Below are positions 8,195 through 17,166 of a stretch of 64,000 nt of DNA, piece by piece. The stretch comes from Cytophagales bacterium (lineage in GTDB: Bacteria > Bacteroidota > Bacteroidia > Cytophagales > Bernardetiaceae), in NCBI GenBank assembly GCA_013299045.1, contig JAAFJX010000001.1, positions 124,001 through 188,000 on the forward strand. Reading direction: 5' to 3'. The translations under genes were made by a program, and so were the position numbers. The notes under the pieces were generated by a model. That model was not told the origin of the DNA, searched no databases, and saw only the letters and a list, made by a program, of their open reading frames with translations. The number at the start of each line of letters is the position of its first letter. The first letter of the stretch is position 1.

Positions 8195-9034
8195 ATGATT
8201 GATTTTCAGACTATTGCGGACAATATAGAACAACGCGACGGCGTTTGGTATGCTAAAACTGCTGCACAAGTTTCTTACCCCAGCGAAGCAACTTCTATCT
8301 ATTTTGATATAGAAGATAATAGCTTTTGGTTCAAGCACCGCAACGCCTGTATAACGGCTTTAGTCAAAAATTTCAGTGCCAAGAGTCTTTTTTTTGATAT
8401 AGGTGGTGGCAATGGCTTTGTGTCTAAAGGTTTGCAAGATGCTGGTATTCAGACTGCACTCATAGAACCCTCCCCTGTTGGTGTACAAAATGCGTATCAA
8501 AAACGGCATATCCAGAATGTTGTCTGCAGCACGCTAGACGACGCGCACTTCCGAACCAGTACCATTCCATCGGCTGGCCTTTTTGATGTTGTAGAGCATA
8601 TTCAAGATGACGTAGCCTTTCTCAAAAATTTGCATCGCTACATACAGCCTAACGGTTATGTATATGCCACTGTGCCTACCTATAGCTGGCTTTGGTCTGA
8701 GTTTGATGTAGAAGCTGGTCATTATCGCCGTTATACCAAAAGTAGTTTCGACAAACTTTTGGCAGCTTCTGGATTTAAGCTGGTCTTTGGCACTTATATT
8801 TTCCGTATGTTGCCCTTGCCTATTCTGCTAACGCGCACCATGCCCTCTAAGCTCGGTATGCAGAAGTTATTTATGAGCAGCGAAGTTCAAAAAGAACAAC
8901 ATGGCGCTAAAAAAGGCTTTATGACCCGTTTAGCAGAGCCACTCTGGGAGCAGGAGCTCAAAAATATTAAAAATCTAAAGTCTATGGGCTTTGGTGGCAG
9001 CTACTTGGTGGTGGCTCAAAAAGTAGGCGTTTAG
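8195..9034 (+). CDS. class I SAM-dependent methyltransferase
   Basis: 279 residues. Motif I reads FFDIGGGNGF (about residues 67-75), the SAM-binding loop; an acidic residue follows at strand 2 (ALIEPSP), and GLFDVVEHIQDD matches motif post-II/III of the type 11/12 (Methyltransf_11/23) group. The second half has HYRRYTKSSFDKLLAASGF, common in enzymes modifying small molecules, lipids or quinones. The substrate is unknown. The start ATG at 8195 lies after the promoter element. The FAD dehydrogenase gene begins 15 bases after its stop, suggesting co-transcription. Confidence 0.82.
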   Translation: MIDFQTIADNIEQRDGVWYAKTAAQVSYPSEATSIYFDIEDNSFWFKHRNACITALVKNFSAKSLFFDIGGGNGFVSKGLQDAGIQTALIEPSPVGVQNAYQKRHIQNVVCSTLDDAHFRTSTIPSAGLFDVVEHIQDDVAFLKNLHRYIQPNGYVYATVPTYSWLWSEFDVEAGHYRRYTKSSFDKLLAASGFKLVFGTYIFRMLPLPILLTRTMPSKLGMQKLFMSSEVQKEQHGAKKGFMTRLAEPLWEQELKNIKNLKSMGFGGSYLVVAQKVGV

Positions 9035-9049
9035 CAATACGCAAAAAAC

Positions 9050-10627
9050 ATGGTGATAGAGCAAAATTTCACTGTTCCGCCCTCCATAGCCTATGAAAGC
9101 GTCCAATTAAGGGTTTATTTGATACAGGCTTTGGCTTTGCATAACACAGACTTTGAGTTTGTTCTGCTCAAGCACGCCGTCGATGCGCGTTCGCGTGAGG
9201 TGCGCGTTCATATCCGCGTAGCCATTTACATCAATGAAAGTCCGCCTGCTTCTGTTATCGTTTATAAAAAGAACTACCCCGACGTTCAAAAAAAACCAGT
9301 TGTTCTGGTAGTAGGCGCTGGCCCCGCGGGAATGTTTGCCGCTTTGCGTTTGATAGAACTTGGCCTCAAACCGATTGTTATTGAGCGAGGTAAAGATGTC
9401 AAAAGACGCACTTCAGACATTGCAGACATCAGCCGAAGACACATTGTACACCCAGATTCTAATTTCTGTTTCGGAGAGGGCGGGGCAGGCACTTTTTCGG
9501 ACGGAAAGCTCTATACTCGCTCTCAAAAACGTGGAGATTGGCGACGCATTTTAGAAATTTTTGTGGCTCATGGTGCATCTGAGGCTATACTGACCGACAA
9601 TCACCCACATATAGGTACAAACAAACTGCCGCGAATTTTGGCGGATATGCGCCAGAGTATTCTCAATGCGGGTGGAGAGGTGCTTTTTGATGCCAAAGTA
9701 AATGATTTTATCCTCAAGGAGCAGAGCCTAAAGGGGGTGGTGCTCGCTGATGGTCGCCAATTTGAAGGTATAGCGCTTATCTTAGCCACAGGACACTCCG
9801 CACGAGATATTTTTGAGTTACTGTACCACAAAAATATACATATTGAAGCCAAGCCTTTTGCTTTAGGCGTACGCGCCGAGCATAGTCAAAACTTCATAGA
9901 CCAATCGCGCTACCATTGCCCTGAACGTGGCCCTTATCTACCAGCAGCCTCCTACAGCCTAGTTACGCAAGTGCCTTTTCAAAAGGTAGAGCGCGGTGTA
10001 TTTTCATTTTGTATGTGTCCGGGTGGCTTTATTGTACCGGCTGCTACTTCTGCGGGTGAGGTGGTGGTAAATGGTATGTCGCCCTCCAAGCGCAATTCCA
10101 AGTATGCTAATTCGGGGATTGTGGTGGCTATTGAGCCAGAAGACTGGCAGCAAAGTGGTCTCTCATCACCGCTTGCTGCTATGTATTATCAGCAGGAAAT
10201 AGAGCGTGCGGCTTGTGTTGCGGCAGGAGGCACCCAAGCAGCACCCGCCCAGCTTATTTCGGACTTTCTTCAAAAAAGAGTTTCTGCACAGCTTTTAGAC
10301 ACGTCCTATCAACCTGGCCTGAGCGCAACAGACCTAAATGCCGTTTTACCGTCCTCTATTGCCGTGCGCTTGAGAGAGGGTTTCAAGGTTTTTGATAAAA
10401 AAATTAAGGGCTTTGCATCGCAAGGTCAGATTTTAGGCGTTGAAAGCAGAACCTCTTCGCCTGTACGTATTCCGCGCCGTAACGATACACTAGAACACGT
10501 ACAGATAAAGGGGTTATTCCCTTGTGGTGAGGGTGCTGGTTATGCAGGCGGCATTGCGTCAGCTGCTATGGATGGCGAGCGGGTAGCAGAAAGAGTAGCA
10601 GCACTTTTTGATAATGCTTGTTCCTGA
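9050..10627 (+). CDS. FAD-dependent dehydrogenase, COG2509-like
   Basis: 525 residues. After an N-terminal domain of about 80 residues, the dinucleotide-binding loop GAGPAG (89-94) in VLVVGAGPAGMFAAL marks the FAD fold. FCFGEGGAGTFSDGKLYTR, and the C-terminal GLFPCGEGAGYAGGI, are signatures of the uncharacterised FAD-dependent dehydrogenases (COG2509) related to the HI0933/electron-transfer flavoproteins. Length is normal for the group. The reaction is not known; the proteins are presumed cytosolic. It follows the methyltransferase by 15 bases. A mobile repeat lies 10 bases after the stop. Confidence 0.85.
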   Translation: MVIEQNFTVPPSIAYESVQLRVYLIQALALHNTDFEFVLLKHAVDARSREVRVHIRVAIYINESPPASVIVYKKNYPDVQKKPVVLVVGAGPAGMFAALRLIELGLKPIVIERGKDVKRRTSDIADISRRHIVHPDSNFCFGEGGAGTFSDGKLYTRSQKRGDWRRILEIFVAHGASEAILTDNHPHIGTNKLPRILADMRQSILNAGGEVLFDAKVNDFILKEQSLKGVVLADGRQFEGIALILATGHSARDIFELLYHKNIHIEAKPFALGVRAEHSQNFIDQSRYHCPERGPYLPAASYSLVTQVPFQKVERGVFSFCMCPGGFIVPAATSAGEVVVNGMSPSKRNSKYANSGIVVAIEPEDWQQSGLSSPLAAMYYQQEIERAACVAAGGTQAAPAQLISDFLQKRVSAQLLDTSYQPGLSATDLNAVLPSSIAVRLREGFKVFDKKIKGFASQGQILGVESRTSSPVRIPRRNDTLEHVQIKGLFPCGEGAGYAGGIASAAMDGERVAERVAALFDNACS

Positions 10628-10637
10628 AAAGTATCTG

Positions 10638-10961
10638 GTTGCCCCTTAGAATATATCTAAAATGTTTATTGTCAGTAAGTTAAGTAAGTATTTCGTCTTC
10701 AAAATGTCTTAGTTTTTAGCCTATTTTGTCAAATAACTGGCAAAGTCTCAAGAGCTTCTTACGGCCTGCACTACCGCGCATCAGACAAAAGCGAATGGCT
10801 CAAATGTCAGAGGGTGAGATTTTCTGTGCAATCATGTTTTATAAAAGCACCCAATCAAAGAAAAAGCCAAAAAAAAAAATCATGAGGGTGTTCCTAAAGC
10901 AGATAAATCATATCAATCAATTGATGCACTTGTTCTTATGCAGATTTTTTAAAGGGAAGGC
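10638..10961 (+). mobile_element. degenerate MITE-like element, copy 1 (324 bp)
   Basis: This stretch is homologous, in opposite orientation, to the element at 14207-14670. The left end GTTGCCCCTTAGAATA and the right end TTAAAGGGAAGGC are degenerate forms of the terminal repeat GTCGTCCCTTAAAA seen there. Shared internal blocks include GACAAAAGCGAATGGCTCAA, GAGGGTGAGATTTTCTGTGC and AGCAGATAAATCAT. The central part is about 140 bases shorter. Flanks TATCTG and TATTTA agree at 3 of 6 positions, so a target duplication, if any, has decayed. No transposase is encoded; a shared short frame (MRVFLKQINHINQ) is too short to be convincing. The element fills most of the 384-base gap after the FAD dehydrogenase gene. 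Confidence 0.75.
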
Positions 10962-11011
10962 TATTTAATTTTTTACAGTTACTTGCAGAATATTCTTTGT
11001 TAGGTATTGAA

Positions 11012-12199
11012 TCATTTAGAGGCAAATGCTAAATCGCTGACCTCGCCCAAGATTGATTTACCAAAATGAGCAAGGAGGTGGTCTGCATTGTCGTGTTTAG
11101 CATAAAAAGAAAAATCTCTATATATCTTTTCTATTGGGCTTGGTCTTATCAAGGAACGTGAGCCACATATATCCAGAGCGGCAAGAAGATTTTGAAAGCC
11201 TAGTTTTTCTACTTGGTATCGGAAAGCTGCCCCCGCCATTTTGGCTTCTTGGATATGTTGTAAATCCCAGAGATTTGCTACGTGTTGTAGCCAGATTAGG
11301 CAAGTTTGGAGATTAAGCTCAATTCGTCCAATGTGCTGCTGCACATAAGGGTCTTTACTTTTCTCTTGCTTCTTAATATACAGGATAACTTGCTCACTAA
11401 TAGCCTCCATGCCGCCTAATAGATTTGAGGCGTAATGCGGCAGTAGATACGTGGCCATTTCTTCCTTCATGAATTGTCCGGAGTAGCCTATTAAATTTGA
11501 TTTAGGAATAAATGTGTTGTTGAATAGTACTTTAAAGCTCACGGAGGCAGTCATACCAATAGGCTGCCACCAGGCATCATCTAACTGGATACTTTTGTCG
11601 GCCATCTTGCAAGCCAGCATAATAACTGATTGTGGGCTGCTACTATGCCTAGCGCCGCCCATGCCAAGTGTATTGACAAAGAGAATTGCCATATCTGCGC
11701 CCGATGCCCCTGAACAAAACACCTTGCTACCATTTAAGATAAAACCATCTTGAGTTTCCTTAACCAGCGTTCCTACAGGACTTCCCTCAAAAGGAGTTAC
11801 TTGTAAAGGTTCGCCACTCCAACACCCCCATAAAGTCCCTTTTTCTTGTATATCATTAAACCAAAGCTTTTTTTGGCTATTGGTTGCAGCAAGTTCAAGA
11901 ATGATTTGTGCGTTAATATGTCCTTCCCAGCATCTAGCCATAGCCATATCTGCTTTAGCAATAGATTTAGTCATTGCCCAAAGTGCAAAAGATTTTTGCA
12001 AGTGTGAGCCAAAACCTAGCCCTCCAAATGAAACACTAGCAGCAGGGCATAGCAAACCAGCTCTATGTAAGTCATCAAAATTTTCTTTTGGAAAGCTCTT
12101 GTTCAACTCATAGAAGCGTGCACGACCCGCAAAGTGAGGACTAAGTTCTGAAAGAATGTTTAAGACTTGCTCAAGCGTTTTAGGGGTAATATTTTTCAT
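11012..12199 (-). CDS. acyl-CoA dehydrogenase family protein
   Basis: 395 residues with the three-part layout of acyl-CoA dehydrogenases: an N-terminal helical domain, a middle beta domain (WSGEPLQVTPFEGS, GFILNGSKVFCSGASGADMAI; the second is the typical GxxLNGxKxFxSGA signature) and a C-terminal helical domain (AALDICGSRSLIRPSPIEKIYRDF). These flavoproteins oxidise acyl-CoA thioesters or related substrates. I cannot place the catalytic Glu with certainty, so a non-fatty-acid substrate is possible. It lies 32 bases downstream of the SDR gene on the same strand, presumably one operon, and the pair is enclosed with pheS between inverted copies of a mobile repeat. Confidence 0.8.
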   Translation of the reverse strand: MKNITPKTLEQVLNILSELSPHFAGRARFYELNKSFPKENFDDLHRAGLLCPAASVSFGGLGFGSHLQKSFALWAMTKSIAKADMAMARCWEGHINAQIILELAATNSQKKLWFNDIQEKGTLWGCWSGEPLQVTPFEGSPVGTLVKETQDGFILNGSKVFCSGASGADMAILFVNTLGMGGARHSSSPQSVIMLACKMADKSIQLDDAWWQPIGMTASVSFKVLFNNTFIPKSNLIGYSGQFMKEEMATYLLPHYASNLLGGMEAISEQVILYIKKQEKSKDPYVQQHIGRIELNLQTCLIWLQHVANLWDLQHIQEAKMAGAAFRYQVEKLGFQNLLAALDICGSRSLIRPSPIEKIYRDFSFYAKHDNADHLLAHFGKSILGEVSDLAFASK

Positions 12200-12231
12200 T
12201 ATTTAAAACCTTTTATGCTGACTAAAATTAT

Positions 12232-12924
12232 CTAAAACTTATCATTCATGCAAGACAAAAAATTAACTTCCTCCTGCTCTTCGTATAAGGCATTTGCTAG
12301 TAATAAAGCAAAGACATCTGCTGTTAAATACGCTTTTCGGTGCATCATACCATTTTGTTTTTGGTGGAATGAATCAAATAGTTTTGTTTTGACTGCGGGT
12401 GGAATGATATTGAATACTTTGATGCGCTTTGCTTTTAATTCATCACGTATGGCAGCTGAAAAAAAACTTAATCCTCTTTTTGATACACTATAAGTAATAA
12501 AGTTTGCTACTGGTTCTAAACTTGCTTTAGAGGAGATATTGACAATAGCGTTTTCTTTATCTAAATTTGCTTGCCCGACAAAAAAACGCGATAAAAGTAC
12601 AGGCGCAGTTAAGTTAAGGTAAATTTCTGCCTCAATGTCTTCTTCAGATGCTAAATTCCAATCAGTTAATGTTGCTGCGTTGTTTATCAACAGATTCACG
12701 GATATATTTCTTTCTATAAGATACTTTTTAAGATTTTCAACTCCTTCTCTATGGCTTAAATCGCAGCAAAAACCCGTCGTATTCCTTGGAAGATTCTGTA
12801 ACTTTTCTTCTGTCTTCCCACAGATAACGACTTTATTGTTGTTGTGTGCAAACAAATTTGCGAGTGCTTTACCTATCCCTGAAGTCCCCCCAGTTATAAG
12901 AACAGTGTTATCGTTTAAATTCAT
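12232..12924 (-). CDS. short-chain dehydrogenase/reductase
   Basis: 230 residues with the classical SDR pattern: cofactor loop TGGTSGIG near the N-terminus, NNA as INNAA, a catalytic serine in VNISSKAS, and the active-site YxxxK as YSVSK. The FNIIPPAVKTKLFD segment resembles the DltE branch of SDRs. It would use NAD(P)H for a carbonyl/alcohol interconversion; the substrate is unknown. It starts on the minus strand 250 bases from pheS and is the first gene of a two-gene unit with the acyl-CoA dehydrogenase. Both genes look somewhat more AT-rich than the neighbouring housekeeping genes, by eye. Confidence 0.88.
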   Translation of the reverse strand: MNLNDNTVLITGGTSGIGKALANLFAHNNNKVVICGKTEEKLQNLPRNTTGFCCDLSHREGVENLKKYLIERNISVNLLINNAATLTDWNLASEEDIEAEIYLNLTAPVLLSRFFVGQANLDKENAIVNISSKASLEPVANFITYSVSKRGLSFFSAAIRDELKAKRIKVFNIIPPAVKTKLFDSFHQKQNGMMHRKAYLTADVFALLLANALYEEQEEVNFLSCMNDKF

Positions 12925-13080
12925 GTGCTAAACTTGTGTGGTTTATTAAGGAGTGTTAAAAAAATAGGAATTCGCACACCATATAGAGTAGACATACAAA
13001 AAGAACTCTACCGCCCAATTTATTCTATCAATATCAAGCAGCATATAGTTGATTTTGCAGAACTCACAATATCTACTATT

Positions 13081-13112
13081 TTTGGACTAAAAACAAAAAA
13101 AGTGTAGCTTTG
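13081..13112 (+). promoter_or_regulatory. strong Bacteroidota-type promoter of pheS
   Basis: TTTG at 13081-13084, a 20-base spacer and TAGCTTTG at 13105-13112: both elements match the consensus exactly. The pheS ATG is 63 bases downstream. Confidence 0.75.
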
Positions 13113-13174
13113 CAGCCAAAATATTCAACGCCACCTAACAAAAAGAATCTCCGATTGGTTCTTGTCATTATAAA

Positions 13175-14203
13175 ATGAGTATCGAACAACAAATAACTCG
13201 TCAGTTAGAAGAGGTCAATCACTTTGCAATTACAGATGCGGCTTCTTTAGAGGATTTTAGGCTGCGCTTTATCAGCAAGAAGGGAGATTTGAGCGATTTG
13301 TTTGACCTATTCAAACAAGTGCCTAACGAGCAGAAGAAGCAGGTAGGACAGTTGCTCAATGCGCTTAAAGCTGCCGCTGAAAACAAATTCCGAGCTTCCA
13401 AAGAGCAAATAGAAGCCCATGCAGAGAACAATGAAATTTCTGATTTTGACGTGTCCTTGCCTACTGTTCCAAACCAGTTTGGGGCCTTACACCCACTCAC
13501 TATAGTAGGGCAAGAAGTTATGGATATTTTTACAAAAATGGGCTTTACACTCTCTGAAGGTCCTGAAATAGAGACTGATTGGAACAATTTTTCGGCACTC
13601 AATTTTGCGGACAATCACCCCGCCCGCGATATGCAGGATACCTTTTTTGTAGATAAGAACCCTGATATTTTGCTTCGCACGCACACCTCTTCTGTTCAAA
13701 TTAGAACAATGACCGAACAGAAACCGCCCATCAGAATTCTCTCGGTAGGGCGTGTGTTTAGGAATGAAACCATATCAGCGCGTGCGCATTGTATGTTTCA
13801 TCAGATTGAGGGGCTTTACGTCAATACTAAAGTGAGTTTTGCAGAACTTAAACAAACGCTTTTGCACTTTGCTAAAGAACTTTTTGGGCATAAAGTACAA
13901 ATTCGTATGCGGCCTTCTTATTTTCCTTTCACAGAGCCGAGTGCGGAGGTTGATGTATCCTGTAGTTTATGCCATAGCAAGGGCTGTAACGTTTGCAAAT
14001 ATACTGGTTGGTTAGAAATTTGTGGTGCTGGTATGGTTCACCCAAACGTTCTCAAGAACTGTGGCATTGACCCTATGCAATACACAGGTTTTGCCTTTGG
14101 CATGGGCATTGAACGTATTGTGATGCTCAAATACAACATCAAAGACCTACGCCTTTATACCGAAAATGACATTCGCTTTTTGCGGCAATTCAAGATTTCG
14201 TAG
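13175..14203 (+). CDS. pheS: phenylalanine--tRNA ligase subunit alpha
   Basis: 342 residues, normal for PheS. An N-terminal coiled-coil (about residues 1-90) that binds tRNA is followed by the class II catalytic core: motif 2 in VGRVFRNETISARAHCMFHQIEGLYV, and motif 3 in GFAFGMGIERIVMLKY. FPFTEPSAEVDVSC and a cysteine-bearing CHSKGCNVCKYTGWLEICGAGMVHP segment are typical. With PheT (not in the window) it charges tRNA-Phe in the cytoplasm. A mobile element inserted exactly at its end: the stop TAG (14201-14203) is part of the 6-base target duplication, so the insertion kept the reading frame and its stop. Confidence 0.97.
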   Translation: MSIEQQITRQLEEVNHFAITDAASLEDFRLRFISKKGDLSDLFDLFKQVPNEQKKQVGQLLNALKAAAENKFRASKEQIEAHAENNEISDFDVSLPTVPNQFGALHPLTIVGQEVMDIFTKMGFTLSEGPEIETDWNNFSALNFADNHPARDMQDTFFVDKNPDILLRTHTSSVQIRTMTEQKPPIRILSVGRVFRNETISARAHCMFHQIEGLYVNTKVSFAELKQTLLHFAKELFGHKVQIRMRPSYFPFTEPSAEVDVSCSLCHSKGCNVCKYTGWLEICGAGMVHPNVLKNCGIDPMQYTGFAFGMGIERIVMLKYNIKDLRLYTENDIRFLRQFKIS

Positions 14204-14206
14204 TTA

Positions 14207-14670
14207 GTCGTCCCTTAAAAAGTTTGCATAAGAACAAGCACGTCATTTGATTTATATGATTTATCTGCTTTAGAAACACCCTCATGATTCTTGGGTGGTT
14301 TTTTCTCTCTACTTTTTGCCTTGATGCAGAATAGAAGCGCGAGCTGAAAGTTCCGACCCTAGGGCATAGCAAAAAAATCAAGCCTCGCAAAAGGCCAATT
14401 TAGGTGAAAAAAGAACCTTTTTTCATCTAAACCAGCGAATGGCTTTTTCGCCGATTCAATCTCTTGCAAAACAGAGTTGCACAGAAAATCTCACCCTCTG
14501 ACCTTTGAGCCATTCGCTTTTGTCTGATGCGAGGCAGTGCAGGCCGCAAGAAGCCCTTTAGATTTTGCCAGTTATTCGACAAAATAGGCTAAAAACGAAG
14601 ATATTTTAAAGATGAAATACTTGTTTAATTTACTGATAGTAAACATCTTAGATGTATTTTAAGGGACGAC
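14207..14670. mobile_element. MITE-like element, copy 2 (464 bp), with target duplication
   Basis: Perfect 14-base terminal inverted repeats GTCGTCCCTTAAAA (14207-14220) and TTTTAAGGGACGAC (14657-14670) bound this element, and TAGTTA occurs directly before it (14201-14206) and directly after it (14671-14676), the signature of insertion with a 6-base target duplication. There is no transposase frame, so mobilisation would need an enzyme supplied in trans. A hairpin around AGGTGAAAAAAGAACCTTTTTTCATCT-like sequence lies near 14400-14430. The element is inverted relative to copy 1 at 10638-10961 and shares its ends and several internal blocks. It occupies nearly all of the gap between pheS and the sensor gene. 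Confidence 0.88.
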
Positions 14671-14694
14671 TAGTTAAACGGCATAGAGATAAAC

Positions 14695-16884
14695 TTAACC
14701 TAAGCGCATCAGTAAGTCGTTTATTTGTTCTTGCAGACTCGTGTTTTGCTGCTCTAATTCTCCTATTTGAGCCTTTAGGGCTTGTTTTTCGGCTTCTAGT
14801 TGTATTTGGAGGCCTTGTAAGGTATCCAAATCTGCCATCATGGCAGTATGATTGGTTTTGTTGCGCTCTTCAGTTTGTACTTTTATAATTTTTTTGAGGT
14901 CATCAATGTCGTGCTGATGTTGGTGCAAAAGCGCATCGGTTTCTAGCAAGCGCTTTTTAAGGGTTTTGTTTTCGGTAACGTCAAAAGCAATGTGTATAAC
15001 TTTTTCAAGACGTGCTCCTTCCATGACTGGGGCAAAATAACCGCGTACATACACCACGTTACCGTCTTTTCTGACCCGTTCAAAATCGCCTTCTATGGGG
15101 TTACCCCGTGAAAGCTCGTCCCAGGCATCAATGTATGCTTTAGCGCCTTCATAACCACGCCGCAATATGGTAGTAATGGGTTGGTTAAGAAGCTCGGACG
15201 CTTTATAACCTAAAATATTGAGATAGTTGTTGTTAATCTGCTTGAGCGCACCCACATTGTCCATTTCAATCAAGAGCACTACCTCGTTGAGTGCATTCAA
15301 AAGAGCAGAGGTGTTTTTGCTATGCCTTTCGCTGCCTTCCTGCGAAATTTGCATCTCCTCTATGGTTTGGCGCATTTCCTCTTCCTGCGCCCGCATTTGT
15401 TCGGCAAGCTGGCGCGAGTCCGTTAGGAGGCGCTGCGTTCGCTGATTGCTGCGCACAGCAGAAAGCGCTGAAGCAAAACTTTCGGCCACGCGCTCCAGAA
15501 ACTCACGCTTATAGGGTTCTACGTTTTCAAAAAAAGCCAACTCAAACAGCCCCAGTACTTCACTTTTGAGCAAAAGCGGTACTATAAGCAGGGTGGTAGG
15601 TTTGGCATCGCCAAGCCCAGAGCCAATTTTGATGTACTCATCAGGCAGTTCGGTAAAGTAGTAGCTACAGCGCTCTGCCCATGCCTGCCCTAAAAGCCCC
15701 TCGCCAAGATGAACTGTTTTGGTCAGAGATTGAGATTTATTCCAGCCATAAAAACCACTCAGAATAATATGTTGTGTATTTTCTTCGTCATCTTGCAGAA
15801 AAACAGCCCCCTGATTCGCCCCCATGTAATCTACGAGTTGCTTAATGACCGTATCTGAAAAAAGACGTATGTCTGTAAAATTTTGACTAAAAATAGCAGA
15901 AAAGGCAGCCACACCTTCGCTTGTCCAGCGTCTTTTGAGGCCATCTTGCGCCATCTTGGTGAGGTTAGAGCGCATCTCTAAAAGCGCATTTCCGAGTGCA
16001 TCTTGCTCACTAAGCAACTCAAAATGAGTAGAATAATCTCCTTTTCCTATACTTTGTGCAAAATCTGCTGTGGATTTCAGTCCGTCCACAAGGCGTTTCA
16101 AGGCATTGTAGGCCATGCCAATTTCGTCAGAAGACTGATGCGCATTGAGCGTTTTGGGTACTTGCCCCTTAGAGAGCGACAAAATAATTTCACCAAAGTA
16201 TTTCAGATGCCTAGTAACGTAGTTAGATACAAAGTAGGCAGACAACACACTACCAAGTACGACGATTAAAATCCCAATTAAAACCAGAACATTTAGTTTA
16301 GCGTATGCGGTTGATAAACTTGTTTTGGCTATTTGGTTATCCTGCCGCATTTCAAACTCTAACTCGGCGAGTCTTTTTGAGGTATTCTGAGTGAGCTGCC
16401 TAACGACCAAGTTATAGTAAGTGCTTGCTTCCGCGAAGCGAGTGGTGTCTGTATAGTCTGTTTTTTTATTCAACAGAATATCAATTTTGTCGCAAAACAC
16501 GAAACTTTGGTCTATTTGCAGAATCAGAGAATCCAGTTCTGTTTGTAGTTTGGCCTGTCGCCAGTCGTATTTTTTTAGCGCAATTTCTTTGGAAATAGTC
16601 AAAAAATGTTTCTTTTGAGTTTCTTTTGTGGAAGCAAACTCTTCTATACCTTCGCCTTGGCAATGCAATCTTTGTTCGGCTGTTTGGTCTATCTGAACAA
16701 CAAGAATTTGCAAATCGCTGATGTGTCCGAGTGAATACTCAAGAACATTTGAGGAATAATGGCTTTCGGCTTGGCCTATTTCTAAATAATACAAGCAACC
16801 AGAGCCTACACCTAGCAGTGCTAACATGAAGCCTATATTGGCCAGGAGAGCCTTTACGCCTATAGTGAGTTGTATCTTTTTCAT
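14695..16884 (-). CDS. membrane sensor: extracytoplasmic domain, HAMP, GAF, PAS, no output domain
   Basis: 729 residues. Two membrane segments (about 12-34 and 196-218) flank an extracytoplasmic, mostly helical sensor domain. HAMP follows (about 222-275), a linker or second HAMP-like part, a GAF domain (about 330-478), a coiled coil (480-525), a PAS domain (about 525-640; ALNEVVLLIEMD, NILGYKASELLNQP, RVRKDGNVVYVRGYF), and a C-terminal coiled coil of about 85 residues rich in Glu, Gln and Lys. I find no histidine-kinase, GGDEF, cyclase or methyl-accepting domain, so its output must be a partner protein or the coiled coil. The two adjacent loci give no obvious partner. Similar architectures exist in Cytophagales, function unknown to me. 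Confidence 0.8.
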   Translation of the reverse strand: MKKIQLTIGVKALLANIGFMLALLGVGSGCLYYLEIGQAESHYSSNVLEYSLGHISDLQILVVQIDQTAEQRLHCQGEGIEEFASTKETQKKHFLTISKEIALKKYDWRQAKLQTELDSLILQIDQSFVFCDKIDILLNKKTDYTDTTRFAEASTYYNLVVRQLTQNTSKRLAELEFEMRQDNQIAKTSLSTAYAKLNVLVLIGILIVVLGSVLSAYFVSNYVTRHLKYFGEIILSLSKGQVPKTLNAHQSSDEIGMAYNALKRLVDGLKSTADFAQSIGKGDYSTHFELLSEQDALGNALLEMRSNLTKMAQDGLKRRWTSEGVAAFSAIFSQNFTDIRLFSDTVIKQLVDYMGANQGAVFLQDDEENTQHIILSGFYGWNKSQSLTKTVHLGEGLLGQAWAERCSYYFTELPDEYIKIGSGLGDAKPTTLLIVPLLLKSEVLGLFELAFFENVEPYKREFLERVAESFASALSAVRSNQRTQRLLTDSRQLAEQMRAQEEEMRQTIEEMQISQEGSERHSKNTSALLNALNEVVLLIEMDNVGALKQINNNYLNILGYKASELLNQPITTILRRGYEGAKAYIDAWDELSRGNPIEGDFERVRKDGNVVYVRGYFAPVMEGARLEKVIHIAFDVTENKTLKKRLLETDALLHQHQHDIDDLKKIIKVQTEERNKTNHTAMMADLDTLQGLQIQLEAEKQALKAQIGELEQQNTSLQEQINDLLMRLG

Positions 16885-17166
16885 TGTTAGTGCTTAAAGT
16901 CATTGGCTTGATAGCAAATGATTTAGCAAATAGAATTCAGAGATGATGCAAAAGAATATATTTATGATTCACAAACTTATAAAAAAAATAAATCAAATTG
17001 TATTTCGTATAAGAGCTTCTGTCCTAAAATGATGGTTTTTTTTCTTATTTTTGAAAAAAAAAGGAATAAGTGCTAAGCGACCATAACTTAATGTATCTTT
17101 AAGGAATGCAAAGAATTGGTTTTTGCAGAAATATACTCTTGCGTTCAAAACACTTGTCCAATTCCA

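Noticed and set aside
10880-10968. shared short frame MRVFLKQINHINQ in two mobile element copies as a possible peptide or transposase remnant
   Set aside because: It is short, the similarity follows from DNA homology of the copies, and no start or catalytic motif supports it. It could be a relic, but I cannot show that.
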